This document shows positions 1 through 8,760 of a DNA stretch of 64,000 nt, in pieces. This DNA comes from Pseudomonadota bacterium (lineage in GTDB: Bacteria; Desulfobacterota; Desulfobacteria; Desulfobacterales; Desulfolunaceae). The stretch is taken from positions 45,503 to 109,502 of the forward strand of contig JAHIRD010000082.1 in the NCBI GenBank assembly GCA_018818835.1. Reading direction: 5' to 3'. The stretch's first letter is position 1; every line of letters starts with the position of its first letter. The position numbers were made by a program, and so were the translations under genes. The notes beneath the pieces are model-generated. The model did not search any database. It was not told the DNA's origin and was given only the letters and a program-made list of their open reading frames with translations.

Positions 1-870
1 CAGAATGTCTGCTTCAAGCCTTCGCTGTTCCGTGATATCGTTGATGGATGTCAACAGGCATGGTATTCCCTGGATATCAATGATTTCAGCGGACATATAG
101 CCATACCGGACCGTCCCTTGGGCAGTTTGCAACGTCACATCACGGTTTTTGATACGGCCTGAGGCGGTAATATCCTTGACAATATCAGCATAACCAAGGA
201 CTCCTGTGTAAGGATGAAAATCCGACGCGTTCATACCCACCACCTCGACTTTTTCATACCCCATCATGTCGAGGTAGGTATGGTTCACATCAACAACATG
301 ACCTTTTACAAAGGTTGAAATCATCATGGCCTGGGGACTGGCCCGAAAGGCCTTTGAAAATTTCTCCTCAGAATATTTCAGCGCCTCTTCCGCACGCCGC
401 CGTTCCGTGATATCCCTGACGGAGGCAACACTCTGCCGGGTTCCCGGAATCAATGCCACCGTCATCATGGCTGTTTTGTTATCCCGCCATTTGTTTCTCA
501 AGCGGCACACGTAGTTCCTGGGCACGTGTTCCGGAGTATCACGTCGTTTTTCGTGATAGGTCTTCATCATTTCCAGGTCAATATCATCAATAAAATCTGT
601 CCAGATCCTTTTGCCTTCAATCTCTTGTTTGGTAAAACCCGAAAGGTTCTCAAATTCGGTATTCATCATGGAAATGGTTTTATCGTCTTCGATGATAATG
701 GTGGCTGTTCCGGTTGTCTCAAATATCGTCCGGTATCGTTTTTCAGACTCAACCAAACCGGCGTTTATCGCCCTTAGGTCATGGATCTCTTTTTCAAGGG
801 ACCGGATTTTCCCATAAAGCCTCTCAAGCTCTTCAAATGAAACCGGTATGTTTTTTATATCCGAGACCAT
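1..870 (-). CDS. PAS-domain sensor protein, 5' part only (runs off left edge)
   Basis: The reverse strand reads openly for 290 codons from an ATG at 868-870 to the window edge, so only the N-terminal part is present. After a short coiled-coil-like start (VSFEELERLYGKIRSLEKE), two PAS/PAC units are visible. The first runs from ESEKRYRTIFETTGTATIII to VASVRDITERRRAEEALKYS, and the second from SEEKFSKAFRASPQAMMIST to LLTSINDITEQRRLEADIL. The 'xxRDITERRxAE' PAC ends are diagnostic of signalling proteins. The output domain (histidine kinase, GGDEF or other) lies outside the window and cannot be named. No membrane segment or signal peptide is seen in the visible part, so the sensor is probably cytoplasmic. 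The ribosome-binding region is an unusual run of eleven G just before the start codon. Confidence 0.85.
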   Translation of the reverse strand, partial: MVSDIKNIPVSFEELERLYGKIRSLEKEIHDLRAINAGLVESEKRYRTIFETTGTATIIIEDDKTISMMNTEFENLSGFTKQEIEGKRIWTDFIDDIDLEMMKTYHEKRRDTPEHVPRNYVCRLRNKWRDNKTAMMTVALIPGTRQSVASVRDITERRRAEEALKYSEEKFSKAFRASPQAMMISTFVKGHVVDVNHTYLDMMGYEKVEVVGMNASDFHPYTGVLGYADIVKDITASGRIKNRDVTLQTAQGTVRYGYMSAEIIDIQGIPCLLTSINDITEQRRLEADIL

Positions 871-871
871 G

Positions 872-882
872 CCCCCCCCCCC
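872..882 (-). promoter_or_regulatory. G11 homopolymer in the Shine-Dalgarno position of the PAS sensor gene
   Basis: Eleven consecutive C on the plus strand (G on the coding strand) end one base before the ATG of the PAS sensor. No other purine-rich ribosome-binding site is nearby, so the tract must serve as or overlap the Shine-Dalgarno. Such tracts are prone to slipped-strand length change, which could tune translation. Variability itself cannot be seen from one sequence. Confidence 0.5.
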
Positions 883-987
883 TTATTTCACAAAAAAATC
901 AAAAGCAACCCGAATCCGGTCATGGCTTTTTTATAATACATGACCCAAAATCTGTCACGTTTCCTTTTTTATCACAGAAACGCCCGT

Positions 988-1318
988 TCAAGTATCCCTA
1001 TAACCGGGTTGATTTTCCTTGTCCATGGCCACGGCTAAAACGTTGTAAAACTCGACGTCTTCTTGGGTTACCGGAAACGCATTATCAAGAAAATAGTGGA
1101 CCACCGCCAGGGACTCTGTATATCGGGGATGGCTCGTATCTCGTCGAAGAGTAAGAAGAAAGGGAAAAAAACGTTACCGACGATTTTTATCGTGATACCG
1201 GATTAACCGTGTCAGTTTAGTCAGGTATTTTTGTTTGATGTCTTTGGTATGCCTCTTTAAACAAATCCCAGTTCAATCTAAAATGTTCGGGATTACCAAC
1301 CCAGTATAAAAAAAGGCT
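988..1318 (-). pseudogene. Possible decayed coding fragments downstream of the solute-binding gene
   Basis: Two reverse-strand stretches read like protein but lack usable starts. One, ending near 1231, contains YWVGNPEHFRLNWDLFKEAY. The other, ending at 988, contains SLAVVHYFLDNAFPVTQEDV and MDKENQPGYRDT. They lie in different frames and are separated by stops. They may be 3' remnants of a broken gene that followed the solute-binding gene. I do not recognise the family. Otherwise the 871-1326 interval shows nothing beyond AT-rich sequence. Confidence 0.25.
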
Positions 1319-1326
1319 TCACACAC

Positions 1327-2049
1327 TTATTTCAGGATTTCAGCCTCCACATTGTCAGTTATGGTCTTCAGCTTACCTGACTTTACCATCTCAGCCAGAG
1401 CAGCGCCCAGTGCTGGTGCAAGATCAGCGTTTTGGGCTGACACAACATGGTACAGAGGCACCCTTTCAATGGCAGGTTCCAAAACCTTAATTCCCTCCAG
1501 TTTTAAGATTTTAATCATCTTCAAACCGACAATCCGAGGCATAACCACGATATCTGTATCACTCCGCCCTGCATCCAATTTCTTAAATGCCTGGATCGGA
1601 TTTTGGACCCCCCTACTGTTAAGCTCTTTGACATGGTCCTCAACCACAACCATATGATACATATATCCGATTGAATAGGGTTTCAAGCTATCCCAGCCGT
1701 TAATTGTTATGTCATTTTTTTTAGTAAATGCCACGATATCATCAAACCCAATCGGAGGATAAATCAAAATTCCACCCGGATGCGTCTTGATAAATAACGC
1801 GTCTGAAAAAATAAACCCGTCCACCTTCCCCAGGTTAAACATGGCACTGGCCCTCTTGGGTGGAAAAGTTTCAAATTTAACATCCACACCTGCTTTTTTA
1901 TAAATCTCCAGCAGAACTCTTTGGGCAACAAGAGACAGAGGGTGGTCAAACCCAGGGGCGACAACAATCATTTTGCTCTGCGCAAAAACAGATGAAACCC
2001 ATAAACTGGCCACAAGTAATCCAGCAATTACAAACAGGTTCTTTTTCAT
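1327..2049 (-). CDS. Periplasmic solute-binding protein (SBP_bac_3-like)
   Basis: This 240-residue protein has a clear Sec signal peptide (MKKNLFVIAGLLVASLWVSS, cleavage after VFA-Q near residue 24). The body has the alternating alpha/beta pattern of a small family-3 periplasmic binding protein: an early strand IVVAPGFDHPLSLVAQRVLL, a middle lobe (GWDSLKPYSIGYMYHMVVVE), and a C-terminal helix, LAEMVKSGKLKTI, similar to the closing helix of polar amino-acid binding proteins. No permease or ATPase gene is adjacent. It is therefore more likely a lone sensor-associated or orphan binding protein than part of a complete ABC transporter here. In Desulfobacterota such orphans often sit beside PAS or histidine-kinase genes, and a PAS sensor gene does lie downstream on the same strand. 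The ligand cannot be read from sequence. Confidence 0.75.
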   Translation of the reverse strand: MKKNLFVIAGLLVASLWVSSVFAQSKMIVVAPGFDHPLSLVAQRVLLEIYKKAGVDVKFETFPPKRASAMFNLGKVDGFIFSDALFIKTHPGGILIYPPIGFDDIVAFTKKNDITINGWDSLKPYSIGYMYHMVVVEDHVKELNSRGVQNPIQAFKKLDAGRSDTDIVVMPRIVGLKMIKILKLEGIKVLEPAIERVPLYHVVSAQNADLAPALGAALAEMVKSGKLKTITDNVEAEILK

Positions 2050-2492
2050 GTATGCGTCTCCATCTCAGATGAGTGACACGTCCAGGTTTTACGCTTATTT
2101 TTTGATATTATATAGCAACTGTAGGTAAAATCACATGATAAAAACATATTTTAAGCCAAATGGCCATGACGTTTGTTAATGTCAGAATTGAATGTTGATG
2201 TCGTCGTAAAAAGTCCTATCTATCAATATGTCTCTTTTTTAAATATTATTCTTTACTATTCTTATGGCATGTATATATAAATATAGTTGCCAAACAAGGT
2301 TCATGTCGTATTGACAACTTAATAAGCTTGAAGAGATATGATTATGGGATGGTTTGACCGTCCGGCCGTTTTATCTGCTTCAGGACGTCCTGGTAAAAAA
2401 AGATCGTATAGTCATACTCCTTGGTCCCCATGCAGATAAAATAGTCGCTTTGCTTATTTAAATGGAAAAACATAAGAAAAGGAGGCTATATC
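2050..2492. other. Intergenic region, mostly AT-rich; one small reverse open frame
   Basis: This gap separates divergent genes and should hold both promoters, but no convincing -35/-10 pair stands out. At 2202-2219 there is a degenerate copy of the 'tcgtaaaaagtcc' repeat seen elsewhere in the window. A 43-codon reverse frame (2342-2473) starting MFFHLNKQSD and ending KRPDGQTIP looks protein-like, but it has no ribosome-binding site and may be a gene remnant. Confidence 0.4.
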
Positions 2493-3530
2493 ATGTTCAA
2501 TCAAAACGGCAATACCCCCCCTATACCCGAAAGGTCCATTGGTGGTGACACTGGAGATTTCATTGGAAATCATTTAAAAAAAAGGAGTGTCTTTATTGAG
2601 AATTCCGAATCCCGAATCATGGCCCGTATCATTAAGCATCTTGGTGAATCCGACCCTGTGATAAAGGATATTGTTCAAAACGCCCGAACGATCAACGAAG
2701 AAAAATCCAAGCAGTTTTTAAAAGAACTTTCTTTACCTAAAATGCTGTGCAGGAATGACCTTCCCTGTCTGGAGACGGCCGAAGACAACATCATGGAAGG
2801 TGTACTGCCTCGATTGGCGAGTCTCAAGGTCAAGATTGATCCCCGTGAATTGGCCACGCGAACGCTAAATGATGTCTGGAATGCCTGCACGGTTGCATGT
2901 CCAAGGCTGAATGGCTGGCCCAATTGGGGTTCCGAGGAATACAGCAATGAAGGCCAATACTATTGGTATGATTGGACAAGTAAGCCAACCACGGTGAGTT
3001 GCATTGCTGGAGTTTCCGGGCGTGGCCGTCTTCAGGATGAATGGGTCAGCAACACGGCTCGTTGGTATTGGCTTTTCACGCCCAGTGTTTCAGAAAATCT
3101 TGATGTCTGGATTTCACACAGGCTCTCCGGGCCTTGCTCATGGAGAAGAAACGGCGGTGATGTGTCGGTCTGGATAATGACAGAGGTCAAAGTGGAAAAA
3201 TACATGCCCAGAACATCCACATGGCAGGTCATCAAGACGCTTCCGAGAACAATACGATTGCTTTACAGCACAAACTCAGGGCTTGATATGAATGGCCCGC
3301 CTCCCCAGGGATATTTCGGAGGCACCTCAGATGCCTACGTTGGGTTCGCACCCTCTGACCAAGGCTTTGCCATCGGTGTGGAAGAAGATCATTTTCATCT
3401 GGTTGGTGTTGATGTGACAATCGCTCTCACCGCCAATGAAAACGCTGGCATTACCGTGGGCAAGTTTGCTGGCTCGAACTTTGAACCCTGCGAAATAAAA
3501 AGCTACAGCACACTTTGCAGATGCACATAA
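2493..3530 (+). CDS. Conserved-looking hypothetical protein, 345 residues
   Basis: A good ribosome-binding site (aaaggaggc, 7-8 bases before the ATG) fixes the start. There is no signal peptide or membrane helix. The first ~130 residues are helical and charged. From about residue 130 the chain becomes rich in Trp, Tyr, Gly and Ser with a beta-strand pattern (EEYSNEGQYYWYDWTSKPTT, WISHRLSGPCSWRRNGGDVS), suggesting a beta-sandwich or carbohydrate-binding-like domain. Six or more cysteines, including a terminal CRC, may bind metal or form disulfides. It stands alone, divergent from the solute-binding gene and convergent with the large protease gene. I do not recognise the family and give no function. 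Confidence 0.6.
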   Translation: MFNQNGNTPPIPERSIGGDTGDFIGNHLKKRSVFIENSESRIMARIIKHLGESDPVIKDIVQNARTINEEKSKQFLKELSLPKMLCRNDLPCLETAEDNIMEGVLPRLASLKVKIDPRELATRTLNDVWNACTVACPRLNGWPNWGSEEYSNEGQYYWYDWTSKPTTVSCIAGVSGRGRLQDEWVSNTARWYWLFTPSVSENLDVWISHRLSGPCSWRRNGGDVSVWIMTEVKVEKYMPRTSTWQVIKTLPRTIRLLYSTNSGLDMNGPPPQGYFGGTSDAYVGFAPSDQGFAIGVEEDHFHLVGVDVTIALTANENAGITVGKFAGSNFEPCEIKSYSTLCRCT

Positions 3531-3660
3531 TAAAGCGCATATTGACCTCCAAGTGGAATCAAAGGGTCAATTTGGAGCCGCATATCCTATTATCGAAAGG
3601 CCTGTAAACCATTGCCAAGGTCTATGCGTCATTGTTTTGTATGCGTTCACAGGGTAAAGG

Positions 3661-3758
3661 CTTCATGGTAAAATTGTTTTTGTTTGGTCAGTTTTAATCC
3701 CTTCAAACTGGACACGGCTCGCCGTGTCCCTACAGTTTATGAACGGTTTTTCTCAATC
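3661..3758 (+). repeat. Dispersed repeat, copy 1 (second copy at 14250-14348)
   Basis: About 98 bp closely matching 14250-14348. Shared blocks include gtttggtcagttttaatccc, gccgtgtccctacag and gaacggt, and both copies end in ctcaatc. The centre is a short palindrome (gacacggctcgccgtgtc) followed by cctaca, typical of REP-like elements. It lies just past the stop codon of the large protease gene. Confidence 0.75.
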
Positions 3759-3772
3759 TGCTTCCGGAGATT

Positions 3773-6700
3773 TCAAAAATAGTGTGCGGCATCGCCAATA
3801 AAACAGCCCCCATCATCGTCATTCCCGGGCTGAGTGACCAAAACACCACTGGGATCAACAATCACTCCATTGACCACGCCATCAACATCTCCAGGGCCAC
3901 CATCTATGAGTGTCAGAATGACACGTCGTCCTTGGATCAGGGCATGATCGGAAAAATCCGTCATTGTGTTGGTACATTGATCATACTTATACCATTTTGT
4001 ATTCGAAGGCAGGTCTTCGGGGAAATAGAAGGTCATTTCGACGGTGGCCGGGTTAGTAGCATCGACTGGCAATCCATCAATCCTGAAGCTGAACAAACCA
4101 TATGGCATGGGATCGGTGGGCGTCTGTTCCGGGGTTATTTCATCCCGGGCCAAGGCATCAAGCCCGGCAAGATCACCGGAACTTGCCTGAATCCCGATGG
4201 TCCCGTTTGATTCTTCATCGGAAAGCACATGGATATTTTCCAGATGGTCATCGGTATCGTTGGCATTGGTATCCACAAATCCGATTACCTGACAGGCATC
4301 ATCAATGCCGTTGTCATCTGCATCGTCAGGGTCATCATAGATTGTTGTAAATGATACGCTGGTTGACCAGGTTGACCATAGATTTTTGCTGTCACGATGC
4401 CGTGTTTGAATCCAGTAAACCGTATCCCGTTCCAAAAGAGACTGGGGGACCTGAAGCTGGCGGTGTTCTATGGCCTCGTTGGTCGCATGGGGCTGACGTT
4501 CCAGAAGACGCTGCAAAACAATACTGCTTTGGTCAAAGAGCGAACTGGTACTGATCTGCCATTCGGAAGCAGACAGATAATCACCGTCTGACTGGTCCGG
4601 GTCCTGGAACTCAAGTACGTCGAAAATGTGGCCGCGAAGCGGGATAAGCCCTGATATGCCTTCAATGACAGGTTTTACCGGCGTGTGACTGGCCAATGTA
4701 TCGGTTATTTCATTGGGGTCTGAGCCATAAAGGACTTCGTCACCATCCCTGTCACCGTCACCGTCTGAATCATCGTCGTTTGGATTGGTTGCCTGGGTGT
4801 ATTCGTCTTTGTCAAGCAAACCATCGTTGTCGGTGTCTGTGGTGTTATCGGCGATTGTAAGATTGATGAAATGGTCATTCTCCCAGCTATCAGGCAGGCC
4901 GTCATGGTCAAAATCCGTTTCTTCAATGATATGCGTTTCATTCCAAAACCGTTGATATAAACCCGCAACATATTGAATGGCTTTTGGCATTAAAATCGTG
5001 CCATGATTATAGCATTCGGCATAGGAGGTATCATAAAATCCAGCGCCATTATGGCCTTCATAATGATTGGGGTCTTCACCATCATAATCATCGCTTTCAT
5101 AATTATCTGCCGTGTCTGCGAGATTTTCGAACAGTTCAAGCAAGGAACTGCCTTGAATCAAAACCAGCCCATTTGAGGTCCATAGGTGATAATTAAATCT
5201 GCTCGAATAATCATCGTCCCACTCGGCCATATAAACTTCATAGCGATCTCCGGTCATATGCTGATCATTTAAAACATGTGCAGGAACGCTCATGTCCATT
5301 AATAAATGGGCTATTTTCCCCAATTGATAATAGGCCTCTGCTTTGTTATTTGCCATGTATGCAGATTTCGACGTGGCCCAGTAATCACCGGCTCTCTGGT
5401 AGGCGTTATCATAGGGCGGAAGACCAAACAGATCCAGGCCCCCTGCGGAAGGGCCGGCATCCTCATCCCAAAAATGTTCCAACCAGTTCGTACCGTCATC
5501 TTCATCCCTTGCACCCATAATGATCTGTTTACTTTCCACATATCCCGGCACGGAATGTCCCTCAACCAAAATCGTTGTTTGGGCTCCAATATAATCAAAA
5601 ATTTCAGATTTCATGGTTCCTGAGGGCAATAAATCGTAGGCCTGGCCCGCAATCCATTGATGAACCGGTGGAGAAACCTCGTGCAAAACATAAAGGCCCT
5701 GGTCCTCTCTAAGCGAATAAAATGGTGTTGATTTTGAATTGTTTTCCAAACGGGTATCCTTTTCTGAAAAACAGAGGGCTTCAAATTGGGTATGTCTATC
5801 TAAACCGAATGGTTCCGATTCGAAAACCACTGTTGCTTTATCCGCAACATCGATTATTTTTTTTGTGCCAAGATCTATCTTTTTCTCTCCGTTCCATGCA
5901 TAAAGAGTCACTTGGCAGACTTCAGATTTATAGGTCCCGATATTTTCAATTTTAACGGTGATGTAAATGGACGTTCCCTTTTCAAAAACCTGGGGTTCGA
6001 TGCTTACATTCCTGACCGCCACATCATGAAAAGGCTCAAGATCATGCATCAGTGCCGCATCAGCGGCTACCATCCCATGACCGTAATCCTTATCCCATCC
6101 GACAAGCCCCAGGTCTTTTGCAGACTGCATGATGGTCTGTTTGATTGATGAGCTTGAAAGGCCTGGTTTATCAGAAACCAACATGGCAGCAAGTGCCGAG
6201 ACCATTGACGCGGAAGCGGATGTACCCGATGCACGAATATATTGTCCACCCAGTGCTGTTGAAATAATGTTTAACCCGGGTGCGCAAACATCAATGTGCT
6301 TTCCACGATTTGAACCGCTCCATATCAGGTCATCATATCCTGAAGCTGCAACTCCGATGACATCCGGATAAGCGGCCGGGTAATTGGCTTGCTCGATACC
6401 GTCATTTCCTCCTGCCGCAATAATGATGCAGCCCTTTTCAAGGGCATAATCAACCGCATCCTTAAGCATAAAGGAATAGGCATATCCCCCCAGACTAAGG
6501 TTGATAACGTTTGCGCCATGGTCTGCTGCGAATAGTATCCCTTTTGCCACATCGTCGTAGGTTCCCAAACCATGTTCATCAATGACTTTTATTGGAATAA
6601 TGAGCGCCGGATCATATAAACCTTTAATACCCATCATGTTGGATGATGCCGCAACAATTCCGGCAACAAATGTTCCATGACCGTTATCGTCGGAGGGATC

Positions 6701-7603
6701 ATCATCATTATTAACAAAATCAAATCCTTTTAATAGTTTCCCATTGAGGTCAGGATGATCGATATCAATACCTGAATCAATCATTGCAACCTTGACCTGA
6801 TTTTTATTTTTTGTCATTGTCCAGGCCTTGTCAAAACCCATCCCGGGGATATACCATTGCTCTGTGTACAGTGGGTCGGAAATTGTTAAGGTGTTTAAAA
6901 TAAAACTCGGTTCCGGATTTTTTACATGATATTCATTTCTAATCTCTTTAATCACGCTTACAACATCTCTGCCATCGGTGATTTTAGTCTTTATATATCC
7001 GATTTTTGAGAGTTTATTATCAATCTCCACCAGACAGTATTTTAACAAGATGTCGCTTATTTCTTGAGTTGAAACCCCCCGCTGAAATTTTAATAAGATC
7101 TCATCTTCCACATACCGGATTGGTACATTATGTTTTCCCTTAGAAATGGAGACAATGTTCTGACCCTTAATCCGGTCAACCCCTTTTCCACCCAAAAAAT
7201 TTCCGTTTTTGATGATGGTTTTTCCCATTGCCGGGATGGATAAGTCCTGGCCTTTGGGAAGAACATAGATGGCCATCACATCACGCTTATTATCATAAAC
7301 AACCGCTGAATTTTGCAGGGCCATTTTTTGGAGAATCGTATGGATGGCAAGAACAGGAAGGGACTTTAGGACCAAAGAAACTTTTTTATCTTGAACACCT
7401 TCATATATGTTTACCTTAATCCCTGTTTTTTCCTGCAGGTCTTTCAATATTTTCTTAAAGCTGACATCCTTAGCCTGAAGATTTATCACCTTATTTTTTA
7501 CTTCAAAAACATAAGCACTGCGTTCTGATTGTATTGAAGCAAACGCATTGATCGATATGAAGAAGATGAAAATGACCCATACAAAAGACATGGTTTTTAA
7601 CTT
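3773..7603 (-). CDS. Secreted subtilisin-family protease fused to a phospholipase C-like domain
   Basis: This 1276-residue protein is read from the ATG at 7603, where MKLKTMSFVWVIFIFFISIN gives a clear signal peptide and AAAAGGCG gives a ribosome-binding site. A GTG start at 7675 is possible but would bury the signal. An N-terminal STN-like segment (about residues 30-115) precedes a fervidolysin-type pro-region. The S8 catalytic domain has all key residues: Asp276 (MIDSGIDIDHPDL), His309 (NGHGTFVAGI), oxyanion Asn400 and Ser462 (SGTSASASM). A CARDB-like domain follows. Next, at about 640-860, comes a zinc-phospholipase C/S1-P1-like region with LGKIAHLLMDMSVPAH and a trailing H...YE. Then come thrombospondin-3-like calcium repeats (about 900-965), a fibronectin-like stretch and a 'choice-of-anchor U'-type region. 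The C-terminus is GGCFIGDAAHYF, resembling the GGCFIATAAYGS motif but stopping early. The phospholipase assignment is inference from motif pattern. Confidence 0.85.
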   Translation of the reverse strand, partial: KLKTMSFVWVIFIFFISINAFASIQSERSAYVFEVKNKVINLQAKDVSFKKILKDLQEKTGIKVNIYEGVQDKKVSLVLKSLPVLAIHTILQKMALQNSAVVYDNKRDVMAIYVLPKGQDLSIPAMGKTIIKNGNFLGGKGVDRIKGQNIVSISKGKHNVPIRYVEDEILLKFQRGVSTQEISDILLKYCLVEIDNKLSKIGYIKTKITDGRDVVSVIKEIRNEYHVKNPEPSFILNTLTISDPLYTEQWYIPGMGFDKAWTMTKNKNQVKVAMIDSGIDIDHPDLNGKLLKGFDFVNNDDDPSDDNGHGTFVAGIVAASSNMMGIKGLYDPALIIPIKVIDEHGLGTYDDVAKGILFAADHGANVINLSLGGYAYSFMLKDAVDYALEKGCIIIAAGGNDGIEQANYPAAYPDVIGVAASGYDDLIWSGSNRGKHIDVCAPGLNIISTALGGQYIRASGTSASASMVSALAAMLVSDKPGLSSSSIKQTIMQSAKDLGLVGWDKDYGHGMVAADAALMHDLEPFHDVAVRNVSIEPQVFEKGTSIYITVKIENIGTYKSEVCQVTLYAWNGEKKIDLGTKKIIDVADKATVVFESEPFGLDRHTQFEALCFSEKDTRLENNSKSTPFYSLREDQGLYVLHEVSPPVHQWIAGQAYDLLPSGTMKSEIFDYIGAQTTILVEGHSVPGYVESKQIIMGARDEDDGTNWLEHFWDEDAGPSAGGLDLFGLPPYDNAYQRAGDYWATSKSAYMANNKAEAYYQLGKIAHLLMDMSVPAHVLNDQHMTGDRYEVYMAEWDDDYSSRFNYHLWTSNGLVLIQGSSLLELFENLADTADNYESDDYDGEDPNHYEGHNGAGFYDTSYAECYNHGTILMPKAIQYVAGLYQRFWNETHIIEETDFDHDGLPDSWENDHFINLTIADNTTDTDNDGLLDKDEYTQATNPNDDDSDGDGDRDGDEVLYGSDPNEITDTLASHTPVKPVIEGISGLIPLRGHIFDVLEFQDPDQSDGDYLSASEWQISTSSLFDQSSIVLQRLLERQPHATNEAIEHRQLQVPQSLLERDTVYWIQTRHRDSKNLWSTWSTSVSFTTIYDDPDDADDNGIDDACQVIGFVDTNANDTDDHLENIHVLSDEESNGTIGIQASSGDLAGLDALARDEITPEQTPTDPMPYGLFSFRIDGLPVDATNPATVEMTFYFPEDLPSNTKWYKYDQCTNTMTDFSDHALIQGRRVILTLIDGGPGDVDGVVNGVIVDPSGVLVTQPGNDDDGGCFIGDAAHYF

Positions 7604-8143
7604 CATGAGTACGCCTTTTAATAATTTAAACATTAGGGGGCAACCATGATGAATTCTGACCCCAAAATTCTTCACGATGGCCTCGCATTGATTTAATAAA
7701 TATGTGTATCAGGGACCAAAGCAAAATATATACCAGGAATTTATTATTCAATTGATTGTTTTAGCATCAGTCATTTGAGTCTTGCAATATACTATAATGT
7801 ATATATTATTTGTTTTTATAATCAAGCTGATAATTAGATTTATATCACTATGTATTCATTAAACACTGTACCGTTATGGAGTCAAATACATGAATATAAG
7901 AAATAAATTTCTTAACTATTGTATAAAACAAATAGAGGTTGCGTTAAAGCTTAAAACCATTTGCGTTCATATATGATGTACGTTATATTATTTGAAAAAT
8001 AAGGCATTAGAATATATGTGATATCCACTCTTCAAAAAAACCATTGATGATAGAAAAATCATAACCTGAAACAGCGAGTGCCATCTTTGATATTTGAAGC
8101 TATTTGACCATTTAGCCTCGTTAATTACAGCATAATTTATCGT
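7604..8143. other. AT-rich intergenic region with no recognised gene
   Basis: Between the protease start and the next repeat block the DNA is strongly AT-rich, with no coding frame of convincing composition on either strand. It should contain the protease promoter (reading left), but no clear consensus is visible. Confidence 0.5.
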
Positions 8144-8299
8144 ATGAAAAAAAATATGCACTTTCGGGGCAAATCATACCCGTTTCCCAGACTGGAGTCT
8201 GTGAACAGCGTTTTTTTTATTCACCGCCAGCTCCCGGTGGTCGATAGAGTACACGAAGATCACGAAGCAATTGCCTCCGTGAGAGATGTGTTTTTTGGT

Positions 8300-8620
8300 G
8301 AGGAGTTGCACCTCCACCTCGTTCCCAGGCTCTTGCCTGGGAATGCATACATGGAGGCTTTTGCCTCCAAAGGCATGGCTGGAGCCATGCGCGACATACA
8401 CTCCCAGGCAGGAGCCTGGGAGCGAGAAGAAAAAGCCTCGTCTCTCACAGAGGCACAGAGATCACGGAGATAAGGCTAAAAGCTTGGTAATGATAATTTT
8501 TTCTTTGTGGTCTTTGTGCCTCTGTGAGAAAAATTTCTGTGCATCCCCCAAGGGGGATGCACACAGTTTAAGGCCTACCCATAAATCAGGAGCCTGGGAG
8601 CGAGAAGAGTGCGGCAGGAG
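8300..8620. repeat. Cluster of small palindromic repeats
   Basis: Several palindromic units are packed here: ctcgttcccaggctcttgcc with its partner tgggaatgc at 8319-8345, ctcccaggcaggagcctggg at 8400-8419, and another gcctgggagcgagaag near 8593. The block tctcacagaggcacagag (8447) is answered by the inverted ttgtgcctctgtgagaaa (8515), forming a long hairpin. Related copies occur at 14013, 14100, 15185, 17735, 18745 and 18937. No gene is supported in this interval. Confidence 0.7.
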
Positions 8621-8760
8621 CCGAATAAATACTCCTGTGAATATATACAATATAACATATCTATTTTTACTATCCACTGTGTAAAAAAATAACTATTAGA
8701 TAAAATTTTATCATAAGCAAAAATTACTTTTAACAAAGATAAATCAATGGAGATCGTGAT

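Noticed and set aside
714..1154. Plus-strand 146-codon frame
   Set aside because: Overlaps the PAS sensor in antisense, is Pro/His-rich with no family pattern, and lacks a ribosome-binding site.
8144..8684. Several short frames in both directions among palindromic repeats
   Set aside because: Coding-like length is produced by repeat units; the translations have no consistent composition or start signals.
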